DNA from: Candidatus Brocadia sp. WS118
GTDB lineage: Bacteria; Planctomycetota; Brocadiia; Brocadiales; Brocadiaceae
NCBI GenBank assembly: GCA_007618135.1
Contig: PHFX01000159.1
Location: 1 to 48,581 of the forward strand
Direction of reading: 5' to 3'
Length of the DNA: 48,581 nt
Part shown: positions 35,799-43,124 of the stretch, in pieces
Layout: the number at the start of each line of letters is the position of its first letter
Position numbering within the stretch: position 1 is the first letter of the stretch
Position numbers and translations under genes: made by a program
The notes under the pieces: model-generated
Told to the model about the DNA's origin: nothing
The model's input: the letters and a program-made list of their open reading frames with translations, nothing else
The model's database searches: none

Positions 35799-38222
35799 AT
35801 GTCAATAAAAATTACCGGCTTTATTATTGCTATGATTATCGTGCAGCGCGCATGTGGAGGTATACCTCACTTAGTTGTTCAGGCAAGTGGGAACAGTCTG
35901 TTTCATAATGACTTCATCCAGAAGACAGAACAGTTGCACCTGCCTTTTATTGCCAATGCAGGACAAACCCATGAGAAAGTAAAGTATTATGCCGATACCT
36001 TCGGGGGCAAGGTATTCGTCACAAGAGACGGAGAAATTGTCTATTCCCTGCCAGCAAGGAACGAGAAGAAAGAAATACGGAACTGGGGACAGAAACCAGA
36101 AATCAGGGAAACGGATTTCGAGCAGCAAATACATGATAGCAGTATTTGCTTGAAATCCGAAATTCCTGATATATCCTTGATTTCGTGCCATGATCCAATA
36201 TTCAAAATTGTTGCTCCCTATAGTAAGTGCACAATTCCACCATCCACCATCCACCATCCGGATTCTCAGACAAGAGGGCTTGCCCTAAAAGAGGTTTTTG
36301 CCGGTGGGAATATTGATACCATACAGGGTGAGGGAAAGTCCGTGGCACAGGTAAGCTATTTTAGAGGAAATAATCCTGCCCAATGGAAAAAAAACATCCC
36401 TGCCTATGAGGTGGTAAATCTTGGAGAGATATACAAAGGAATACAAGTAAAGCTGAAGGCTTATGGCAACAATATTGAAAAACGATTTTACCTGAAACCA
36501 TACGCAGACCCTGAGGCAATAGCCATAAGACTCAGCGGAGCACATGCAATCAACTTAGATGATGCAGGACAGCTTGAGGTTACAACAGATTTGGGAACGG
36601 TCAAATTTACAAGGCCTATGGCTTATCAGGAAATTGATGGTAAAAGAGTGGAAGTTCATGTTGATTATCAAATTCAGAATTCAGAGGCTGAAGGTCAGCA
36701 TACAGAAATAAGTTTCTCCTGCCAGAAATCCGAAATCCGAAATCCAAATCATGAAAGCGAAAATGGTTACGGTTTTAAGGTTGCCGCCTACGACAAAACG
36801 AAGGAGCTTGTTATCGACCCCCTCCTTGCTTCCACCTATCTTGGCGGAGTTGAATCTGACTATGGCAACTCCATAGCTATAGATGCAGCTCAGAATATTT
36901 ATGTCGCCGGTTATACCACATCACCAAACTTTCCCATAACTACCGGCGCCTTTGATGTTTCCTATAATAAGGATGATATATTTATATCAAAACTCAATGC
37001 GGATCTCACGCAACTGCTTGCATCTACTTTTCTGGGGGGATCATCTGAGGACTATGTGCGTTCTATCGTACTCGATCAGAAAAACAATGTTTATCTAGCC
37101 GGACAGACTTCATCGTCAGACTTTCCAACAACCGATGATGCCTACGATACATCCAGAAATGGTTCCTGTGACGTTTTTTTATCTAAACTCAGCGGGGATT
37201 TGACAGATCTTTTGGCATCCACGTTTCTGGGAGGTTCTTCAGACGATTCTGCGAATGCTATAACCTTCGGTCCAAGCGGAATTATCCTGTGCGTCACGGG
37301 CAGGACATTATCGCCAAACTTTCCGACAACTCCCGGCGTTTATGATACCGGTTTCAAAAATGGAGATGTCTTCATCGCAAAGCTCGATTGGAATTTAAGC
37401 CGCCTCATTGCTTCCACCTATTTGGGCGGAACTTCAAATGATTATGGAAACGCCATTGCTATAGACTCACAGAGAAATATATACGTAGCCGGCGATACCT
37501 GGTCGTTTGACTTTCCCGTCAGCATCGACGCCTATAGTATTTCCTTTGGCGGTGGATTTGGTGATGCCTTTCTTACAAAATTAAACTGGGATTTAACACA
37601 TGTTCTCGCATCCACGTATTTAGGGGGTGTTACAGATGATTTCGCAACTGCTATTGCCCTGGATGCACATGATCATATTTATGTGGTTGGTCAAACTGAG
37701 TCGTTAGACTTTCCCACGACTCCTTCTGCGTATGACACTGGTTTTCATAATGGTGATGCCTTTGTGTCAAAATTTAATGGTAATTTAACAAACCTTCTTG
37801 CGTCTACCTTTTTGGGAGGAGCAGATGATGATATTGGTAATTCCATCGCTTTGGGTCCTGATGGCAATGTTTATGTGGGCGGTTACACCGGATCGTCTGA
37901 TTTTCCAACAACCGCGGGCGCTTATAATACCTCTAAAGGCGTCCTTTTTGATGCATTTCTCACAAAGCTTGATGAGAGGTTAACGAAGATACTTGCTTCC
38001 ACCTTTTTAGGCGGAAATTACCGGGATATTGCCCGTTCTTTTGTTATCGACCGGAAGGGAAATATTTATACAGTCGGTGAGACACGGTCTTCAAACTTCC
38101 CTGTAACACCTAACGCTTATGATACTTCTTATAATAGCGATGCCAGGATTTCCATTTCGTATGATGCCTTTGTGTCAAAACTCAACGGTAATCTTTCCTC
38201 GCCGTCTGTAAAAACAAAATGA
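35799..38222 (+). CDS. secreted SBBP-repeat beta-propeller protein
   Basis: About 807 residues from the ATG at 35799, which begins a signal peptide (MSIKITGFIIAMIIVQRACG). The first 380 residues have the domain that usually precedes SBBP repeats (LPFIANAGQTHEKVKYYADT, GKVFVTRDGEIVYSL, SYFRGNNPAQWKKNIPAYE). From about residue 345 seven repeats of roughly 57-60 residues follow, each LASTYLGG..D..N.I..D...NIYVAG.T.S..FP.T..AYDTS....D.F..KL...L, enough for one seven-bladed propeller. No membrane anchor or sorting tag is seen after the last blade. An upstream start at 35604 would add 65 residues partly encoded by repeats. Likely an extracellular or cell-surface protein; its ligand is unknown. Confidence 0.87.
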   Translation: MSIKITGFIIAMIIVQRACGGIPHLVVQASGNSLFHNDFIQKTEQLHLPFIANAGQTHEKVKYYADTFGGKVFVTRDGEIVYSLPARNEKKEIRNWGQKPEIRETDFEQQIHDSSICLKSEIPDISLISCHDPIFKIVAPYSKCTIPPSTIHHPDSQTRGLALKEVFAGGNIDTIQGEGKSVAQVSYFRGNNPAQWKKNIPAYEVVNLGEIYKGIQVKLKAYGNNIEKRFYLKPYADPEAIAIRLSGAHAINLDDAGQLEVTTDLGTVKFTRPMAYQEIDGKRVEVHVDYQIQNSEAEGQHTEISFSCQKSEIRNPNHESENGYGFKVAAYDKTKELVIDPLLASTYLGGVESDYGNSIAIDAAQNIYVAGYTTSPNFPITTGAFDVSYNKDDIFISKLNADLTQLLASTFLGGSSEDYVRSIVLDQKNNVYLAGQTSSSDFPTTDDAYDTSRNGSCDVFLSKLSGDLTDLLASTFLGGSSDDSANAITFGPSGIILCVTGRTLSPNFPTTPGVYDTGFKNGDVFIAKLDWNLSRLIASTYLGGTSNDYGNAIAIDSQRNIYVAGDTWSFDFPVSIDAYSISFGGGFGDAFLTKLNWDLTHVLASTYLGGVTDDFATAIALDAHDHIYVVGQTESLDFPTTPSAYDTGFHNGDAFVSKFNGNLTNLLASTFLGGADDDIGNSIALGPDGNVYVGGYTGSSDFPTTAGAYNTSKGVLFDAFLTKLDERLTKILASTFLGGNYRDIARSFVIDRKGNIYTVGETRSSNFPVTPNAYDTSYNSDARISISYDAFVSKLNGNLSSPSVKTK

Positions 38223-38274
38223 TCAGCGTGATTTTTCGTATTATTAGTAGGTTTATGAAACAGTTTATCGGTGA

Positions 38275-38637
38275 ATGATGAAAGAGGTAACGCACGTTGT
38301 TAATACCATACTCTATTGCCGACGCTGGAAAGAAATGGTCTCTTTTTATCGGCATAGGTTAGCTTTTCCGGTTACGTTTGAAAACGACTGGTTTGTAGAG
38401 TTTAAAGTAACCGATCATGCACGGATAAGTATTGCTAATGAGCAACGTGCAACAATCAAGAGCTCCGGGGGGCAGGGGTTGACTCTGGCCTTTCAAGTAG
38501 ATAAGGCAGATGAGACGTGGCAGAATTTGAAGGCGCAAGGGGTCGACGTGGGCAAAATTAAGGACCATCCATGGGGCGGGCGTGCCTTTTTTTTGTTCGA
38601 TCCGGAAGGAAATCGCCTTGAGGTATGGTCAGTTTAA
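38275..38637 (+). CDS. VOC (glyoxalase/bleomycin-resistance) family protein
   Basis: A 120-residue single-domain protein of the vicinal oxygen chelate fold: VVNTILYCRRWKEMVSFYRHRL at the front, ENDWFVEFKVTDHARISIANE in the middle, and GRAFFLFDPEGNRLEVWSV at the end, with the family's D-P-x-G-N motif and final Glu. Metal ligands fit a glyoxalase-like site (E near the C-terminus) but the reaction cannot be told. It is convergent with the TetR gene, four bases apart. Confidence 0.87.
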   Translation: MMKEVTHVVNTILYCRRWKEMVSFYRHRLAFPVTFENDWFVEFKVTDHARISIANEQRATIKSSGGQGLTLAFQVDKADETWQNLKAQGVDVGKIKDHPWGGRAFFLFDPEGNRLEVWSV

Positions 38638-38641
38638 AACT

Positions 38642-39244
38642 TTACGTATCAGACGAAGCTCCTATTCCCTGGCAATAAACATTCCATATATGAGCGTGGA
38701 TTATTTGAGGAACAAAGTTGAAATTTTTATAAGACCACACCGTTATGGTAGATTGAATGAGCCCCATAAATACAATAGCAGATATCTTAGGGTCAATATT
38801 TCGTTTTAACAACCCGAGTCCTATTGCACTCAGAAGCAACTTTTCTATTCGCCTGAGATACTTCTGTATCAGTTTTAAAATCTTTTTCCGTATAAATGGA
38901 TCACTAAATTGCATAGCTCCCATGATAACAACAAAGGATGTTTTGCGTCGGTTTTTTGCTAAAATAAGTTGAGCAAACAGAATATTTTTAAGATTTTGTA
39001 TTGGGTCCTTTTCTACCATTGCGCTATCCAGTGCCTCCATGAGAGTTTCCTCAATATTATCTATGAGCAGGCTTAATATATCTCTTTTGCTCTTAAAATG
39101 TCGATAAATAGCACCTTTGGTAGTTCCTATTTTTTTTGCTATTTCGCTTATGGTAACATGTTCAATCCCACTGGAAGAAATAATGTTCCGAATAATATCT
39201 ACAATCTGCTGCCTCCTGATCGCTGTAGCTTTTCTAACCTGCAC
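38642..39244 (-). CDS. TetR-family transcriptional regulator
   Basis: A 200-residue repressor-type protein. The N-terminal helix-turn-helix is plain: RQQIVDIIRNIISSSGIEHV then TISEIAKKIGTTKGAIYRHFKSKRDIL (about 11-58). The C-terminal part is helical with a ligand pocket typical of the family. The start is GTG with AGGAGG four bases upstream. No divergent target gene is adjacent: the nearest upstream gene on the same strand is an unknown membrane protein beyond a 370-base gap. Confidence 0.92.
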   Translation of the reverse strand: MQVRKATAIRRQQIVDIIRNIISSSGIEHVTISEIAKKIGTTKGAIYRHFKSKRDILSLLIDNIEETLMEALDSAMVEKDPIQNLKNILFAQLILAKNRRKTSFVVIMGAMQFSDPFIRKKILKLIQKYLRRIEKLLLSAIGLGLLKRNIDPKISAIVFMGLIQSTITVWSYKNFNFVPQIIHAHIWNVYCQGIGASSDT

Positions 39245-39617
39245 GGTACCTCCTTTTTCTAAACGTAATCAAACTCAATACATTATTTGGTATAGGCAAA
39301 AACAAATGAACAAATAAATACTATATTATAAACAAAAATACTGTCAATTTGAAATAAAACTTGAAAATTAATCAAAGAGTATTGAGTGTATGTGCTGTTC
39401 AGAATAGACGCGAAACAACTTTTACACGAGTACGGAGCGGCTAAAAAAGAACGAGAGAATTCGGTGTGTCTGGTGATCGAAAAAATTCCTTCAGAACTTC
39501 GAGAATGAAGGATATGGAATACAAAGAAGTTACCAAAAGTTCAAAGGCTTATTGGTATGTGGGGTATTGCACAACAGCAGCAATATCGTAGTGAATATTG
39601 AACTCGACACCTTCCTG
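39245..39617. other. intergenic region upstream of the TetR gene
   Basis: The part next to the TetR gene (39270-39370) is A+T-rich and is the likely promoter and operator region, but I cannot mark a clear palindromic operator. From 39390 a short open stretch (VLFRIDAKQLLHEYGAAKKE.., ending near 39510) gives about 38 residues of no recognised family. It may be a relic. Confidence 0.4.
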
Positions 39618-40328
39618 TCAGATCATAATTAGACTAATCACGGAATAAATAATCAAAATGGGTGTTAAAAAATCCAAAATAGAAGCACAGGTATATAAAT
39701 CATATGTATTGATGAATTCGAGCATGTTGCTTGCAAAGAGGAACCGTGTAAAAAAGAAAACATAAAGTAATAATGCACTGGTTCTTTTCAAAGACAGATA
39801 TCTGCAATAAACAGTAACAAAAGCAAAAACTGAACATAGCCTGACCAAGTAGTTTGCAATATGCAAAATAACTGAAATGCCAGACCCCTCATTTTCTTCA
39901 AAAAATGTCTCCATTTCTATAGACAAAAAATATTTTGAAAAAAAATACAAACCAAAACCGATGATGCTTATAAAAAAGAGGTTTTTTTCCCAAGATATTG
40001 ATTCTTTCATGGACTGCATATCCTGATCATTCTTTCCGGAAAAATTATCAGAGATACCATTTACTAGTTTCTTTACAGAGCCAGCTGTAATGAAAAAATA
40101 TGCAGAGGCAAAAACCATCATTATTGCAACATCTCCGCACATATCTGGCAGATTTGGTACGTGCACCTCATACCTATGTTCATGATTTCCAGATTGAAGA
40201 AAATTAAAATAGATAAGGCCGTGAATTATGTTTCCTACGACAAACCTTAGATTAACGCCAATGAATGTTAATAATGCACCTAATTTTAAATCTTTTGAAG
40301 CAGTTATTGCCAAGTTACTTTGATTCAT
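39618..40328 (-). CDS. unknown multi-pass membrane protein
   Basis: About 236 residues from the ATG at 40328 (a TTG at 40340 is the only in-frame start beyond it). Six or so hydrophobic helices can be seen (LGALLTFIGVNLRFVVGNII, VAIMMVFASAYFFITAG, NLFFISIIGFGLYFF, ILHIANYLVRLCSVFAFVTV, SALLLYVFFFTRFLF, ILDFLTPILIIYSVISLI). A histidine-bearing loop (SGNHEHRYEVHV) follows the first helix. I recognise no family. No neighbour is close enough to suggest a role. Confidence 0.65.
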   Translation of the reverse strand: MNQSNLAITASKDLKLGALLTFIGVNLRFVVGNIIHGLIYFNFLQSGNHEHRYEVHVPNLPDMCGDVAIMMVFASAYFFITAGSVKKLVNGISDNFSGKNDQDMQSMKESISWEKNLFFISIIGFGLYFFSKYFLSIEMETFFEENEGSGISVILHIANYLVRLCSVFAFVTVYCRYLSLKRTSALLLYVFFFTRFLFASNMLEFINTYDLYTCASILDFLTPILIIYSVISLIMI

Positions 40329-40453
40329 ATAATTTGTCAATGCTAAACATCAAGCATCCCTCTCCTATTTAAAGCGCCTATGAATGATTCCGTGCTAGTT
40401 TAAATTTCCCGATTTATTAAAAAGAATCCTGTCTCTTGCCCTCATTTCATCGC

Positions 40454-40480
40454 AACCAGAAGAAAACACTCTGGTTTTAT
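40454..40480 (+). terminator. possible rho-independent terminator
   Basis: AACCAGA (40454-40460) pairs with TCTGGTT (40470-40476) across a nine-base loop and is followed by TTATTATT on the plus strand. No rightward gene lies just upstream, so its use is unclear. Confidence 0.35.
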
Positions 40481-40787
40481 TATTAATAAATAATTTGTTG
40501 TATATGAAGTATCAGTTTAAAAAATTTTTAATATCCAAGCCGCAAAGATGCCCTATAGTGACATAGCAAGAGTTTATTCTCTGACCATATGTGGTTCGAC
40601 AAGCGTTCAACAAATCCCGCGCAGAAGGCTAACCAAAAACGGTTTTGCAAGTATCTCGTTTTCATCCTGAACCTTGCTGGGGGGATAAATGCCTTTGGAA
40701 TTAAAGAAGCAACCTTGTATTATTTAAGTATGTCTTTTGATTTGAGCTATCTCGCATACGGGAACCCATACGAAATTAGACATATTT

Positions 40788-40823
40788 GCATTCGAGCCGT
40801 CTGATATCAGACGGCTCGAATGC
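40788..40823. repeat. perfect 36-bp palindrome
   Basis: GCATTCGAGCCGTCTGAT followed by its exact complement, with no unpaired centre. It lies 61 bases downstream of the narK stop. It could end narK transcription or be a protein binding or mobile palindrome; there is no T-run beside it. Confidence 0.85.
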
Positions 40824-40883
40824 TGCCCAGCTCCCATCATTACTCCGATGTGCGTCAAAATCTTCCTTTTCCACCTCATGCCG

Positions 40884-42104
40884 TCATTGCATTGCGTTTG
40901 CTACTTTTCTTTGAGTAGTCATTAGGGTTTTTTCTTCCATAAATGAAAGACACATGAGGCAAACGAGGGATACAAAGATAAATCCGAGGGAATAGTTGTT
41001 GGTATAATCCTTAATCGTGCCTAAAATTATAGGAAGAAAGAAGCCTCCAAGGCCTCCTGCGGCTCCTACCAGCCCACCCACAGCCCCCGTATCCTTCGAA
41101 AAGTATTCTGCCACGAGTTTGTAAACGACACCATTACCAATACCAAGACAAGTTCCCATAACATAAAACACCATGAGCGAGGTTGTTAGTGTCAGGTTTA
41201 AATTGAGGAATACCGCTACGACAAGTACAATTACGGTGAGGAGTACCATTATTTTTCTTCCGTTGAATCTGTCACCCAGATAACCACCCAGAATTCTGGT
41301 AAACGCCGAAAGAAATACAAATATGGAAGTGAAACTACCGGCCTTTACCGGTGAAATATTATAAAAATCACATAAATACGATGGTAACCATACCGAAAAG
41401 CATACGAAGAATCCAAAAAACATAAAATAAAACAGGCAAAAGATCCATGCCAGCCTGGAAGATTTAAAGAGTTTTAGTTTGTCACCCAGTGTTGAAACCT
41501 TTACATTAGCCGGCTTTGGGGCATCTGAGGTGAAAAACCAGTAGATAAATGCCATGAAAAGTAATGGAAATGCATAAAAAATAAATGCCTTATCCCATCC
41601 CATGGATTCTGCGATGAGTGGCGCTCCAAATGCAGAAAGGGCAGTGCCCGCGTTTCCCACACCATAAACCCCTAATGCAAGGCCTTGTTTTTTCTTCGGA
41701 TACCATCCTGAAACATGCGGAATTCCAACAGCAAAGGAAGAGCCTATTAAACCATAAAAGAGTCCACACACTAACAAAAGACCATAACTATGGGCAAAAC
41801 CGGTAAAAAATAGAGATACGAACCCAAACAGGAGCATAATCGTAAACACGAGTCTTCCCCCAAACTTGTCTGTCAGTATACCCATAGGAATTTTTGCAAG
41901 GGAACCAAGCAATACCGGGGTTGCAAGTAATAATCCCACCATCGTGGAAGACAGGTTAAATTCATCCTGAAAATATACTGCTAAAGGAGCATACAGGGTC
42001 CAACCGGCAAAGCATAGTGCAAATGCTACGGTTGCAAGTATCATTACCCTCGTATTGCCATTGGGTGTTTGCGTCGGTTCGTTCACTGATATATTCATAT
42101 TCAT
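40884..42104 (-). CDS. narK: nitrate/nitrite transporter, NarK type (MFS)
   Basis: About 406 residues with 12 helices. Marks of the nitrate/nitrite porter family are FAGWTLYAPLAVYFQDEFNLS, the loop motif GILTDKFGGRLVF, the glycine-rich GVYGVGNAGTALSAFGAP and its C-terminal twin GLVGAAGGLGGFFLPIILG. It carries nitrate and/or nitrite across the inner membrane by exchange or symport with protons. The ATG at 42104 has AGGAGA six bases upstream. A frame open to 42179 would include the promoter and is rejected. It is divergent from a PII gene, with an unusually ordered palindromic control region between them. Confidence 0.88.
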   Translation of the reverse strand: MNMNISVNEPTQTPNGNTRVMILATVAFALCFAGWTLYAPLAVYFQDEFNLSSTMVGLLLATPVLLGSLAKIPMGILTDKFGGRLVFTIMLLFGFVSLFFTGFAHSYGLLLVCGLFYGLIGSSFAVGIPHVSGWYPKKKQGLALGVYGVGNAGTALSAFGAPLIAESMGWDKAFIFYAFPLLFMAFIYWFFTSDAPKPANVKVSTLGDKLKLFKSSRLAWIFCLFYFMFFGFFVCFSVWLPSYLCDFYNISPVKAGSFTSIFVFLSAFTRILGGYLGDRFNGRKIMVLLTVIVLVVAVFLNLNLTLTTSLMVFYVMGTCLGIGNGVVYKLVAEYFSKDTGAVGGLVGAAGGLGGFFLPIILGTIKDYTNNYSLGFIFVSLVCLMCLSFMEEKTLMTTQRKVANAMQ

Positions 42105-42133
42105 AAAAAATCTCCTATATTTCCTTTTGTAAA

Positions 42134-42209
42134 TGTAAACGATAATATACTTGACATAGTATACATCATAAAGTAACATATGTCAATGATAAGTATACAA
42201 TTGTTTACA
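42134..42209. promoter_or_regulatory. palindromic divergent promoter of narK and the PII gene
   Basis: Outer arms TGTAAACGATAATATACTT (42134-42152) and AAGTATACAATTGTTTACA (42191-42209) are inverted copies with three mismatches. Inner arms TTGACATA (42151-42158) and TATGTCAA (42179-42186) are exact. Leftward, TTGACA (42186-42181), 17 bases and TATACT give a near-consensus sigma-70 promoter for narK. Rightward, TTGACA (42151-42156), 17 bases and TAACAT give a weaker one towards PII. The outer boxes therefore bracket both promoters, one over the narK start point and one above its -35. Confidence 0.7.
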
Positions 42210-42390
42210 TAATGAAATCAGAGAAGGCATGAATACGGATGTGCGATGGGAAGATAATCTTAAGGAAAAGCTTGACTGTTGGATATGGATAATACGGCAA
42301 TACGGTAAATAGGGGGTTAGACCCTATAGCAATGTTGTTAGCGCAACCAATTAGGCATCAGACAAAGTTCAATGGATTGGAGGCTTTATT

Positions 42391-42729
42391 ATGAAAAAAG
42401 TAGAAGCAATAATCAGGCCGGATAAATTTGATGTTGTGAAAGATGCTTTATTAGAGTCGGGTTATCCTGGAATGACTGTTACCATGGTTACCGGACATGG
42501 TACTCAAAAGGGCATAAGTCAGGTATGGCATGGAAGGAGATTTCGGATTGATCTGTTGTCAAAAATCAAAATTGAAATAACCGTAAGAGATATTGATGTG
42601 GATAATATCGTAAATACCATCATCAACGTATCTCAGACGGGGAGTATTGGCGATGGGAAGATATTTGTTTATCATGTGGAAAACGTTTACCGTGTTCGTA
42701 CTAATGAGTCAGGCGAGGTTGCAATCTAG
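42391..42729 (+). CDS. PII nitrogen-regulatory protein (GlnB/GlnK family), atypical T-loop
   Basis: A 112-residue PII signal protein, normally a trimer that senses 2-oxoglutarate and ATP/ADP and controls transporters and enzymes of nitrogen use. The whole family frame is present: MKKVEAIIRPDKFDVVKDAL, GMTVTMVTGHGTQKG, KIKIEITV and TGSIGDGKIFVY. In the T-loop the residue equal to Tyr51 is Phe (WHGRRFRIDLL), so uridylylation cannot occur, and Tyr46 is Trp. A strong GGAGG precedes the ATG. It is divergent from narK, not next to amtB or glnA, which suggests control of nitrate or nitrite transport. Confidence 0.92.
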   Translation: MKKVEAIIRPDKFDVVKDALLESGYPGMTVTMVTGHGTQKGISQVWHGRRFRIDLLSKIKIEITVRDIDVDNIVNTIINVSQTGSIGDGKIFVYHVENVYRVRTNESGEVAI

Positions 42730-42757
42730 AATGAGCAGCACACCATAGATGTCTGGT

Positions 42758-42820
42758 AATTTTCATTTTAGGCATGCAGAATTTACATTGATATGGACAA
42801 ACGGAGTTTGTCCATGTTTT
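42758..42820. repeat. conserved hairpin element, copy A
   Basis: AATTTTCATTTTA (42758-42770), an ATGCA block, then a hairpin GGACAAAC-GGA-GTTTGTCC (42795-42813). The same order with the same 37-base spacing occurs at 47480-47542. It lies downstream of the PII gene and the convergent rubredoxin gene, so termination or a small mobile repeat are both possible. Confidence 0.6.
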
Positions 42821-42933
42821 CCCCATCTTCCTGTTTCCTTGTGAATCGGTTGTCACAACAACCGGGAAATGTGCTAAGCCACGATTTACGAAAGACAAAA
42901 ACAATTCAGTTTTGTTCATGCAACTCACAGTTG

Positions 42934-43092
42934 TCAAATTTGCTCGAATTGTTCCTTTGAAGCACCACATTGAGGACAGAGCCAATTATCTGGTAAATTC
43001 TGAAAACTGGTTCCAGAATTGATCCCATAGTCGGGATCACCAAATTTTGGGTTGTAGATATAGTCACAGATTATGCATTTGTAACTTTCCAT
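42934..43092 (-). CDS. rubredoxin
   Basis: A 52-residue electron carrier with one iron held by four cysteines. It reads MESYKCIICDYIYNPKFGDP, then PDNWLCPQCGASKEQFE, giving the two C-x-x-C pairs (C6, C9, C39, C42) and the aromatic core (Y11, Y13, W37) of rubredoxins. AAGGAG lies about ten bases before the ATG. It is 32 bases downstream of the Kef-type antiporter gene on the same strand. It may pass electrons to an oxygen- or superoxide-scavenging enzyme elsewhere. Confidence 0.92.
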   Translation of the reverse strand: MESYKCIICDYIYNPKFGDPDYGINSGTSFQNLPDNWLCPQCGASKEQFEQI

Positions 43093-43124
43093 GTTCTTAA
43101 CTTCTCCTTATATTTCTGCGTAGA

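Larger units (their letters stand above)
40341..40883. other. intergenic region with hairpins, no convincing gene
   Basis: The gap between the unknown membrane protein gene and narK (both leftward). It holds a hairpin with a T-rich tail at 40454-40480 and a perfect 36-bp palindrome at 40788-40823. A 71-codon rightward frame at 40589-40804 runs into the palindrome and shows no family resemblance, so I do not call it. Confidence 0.5.

Noticed and set aside
40589-40804. 71-codon rightward frame
   Set aside because: It ends inside the perfect palindrome, has no ribosome site and resembles no family.
42105-42179. Extended start of narK adding 25 residues (MLLYDVYYVK..)
   Set aside because: The added part covers the promoter and operator, has no ribosome site, and the ATG at 42104 has AGGAGA at good spacing.
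42229-42312. 27-residue frame (MNTDVRWEDNLKEKLDCWIW..) before the PII gene
   Set aside because: It lacks a clear ribosome site and has no known relatives that I can name; it may be chance in a leader region.
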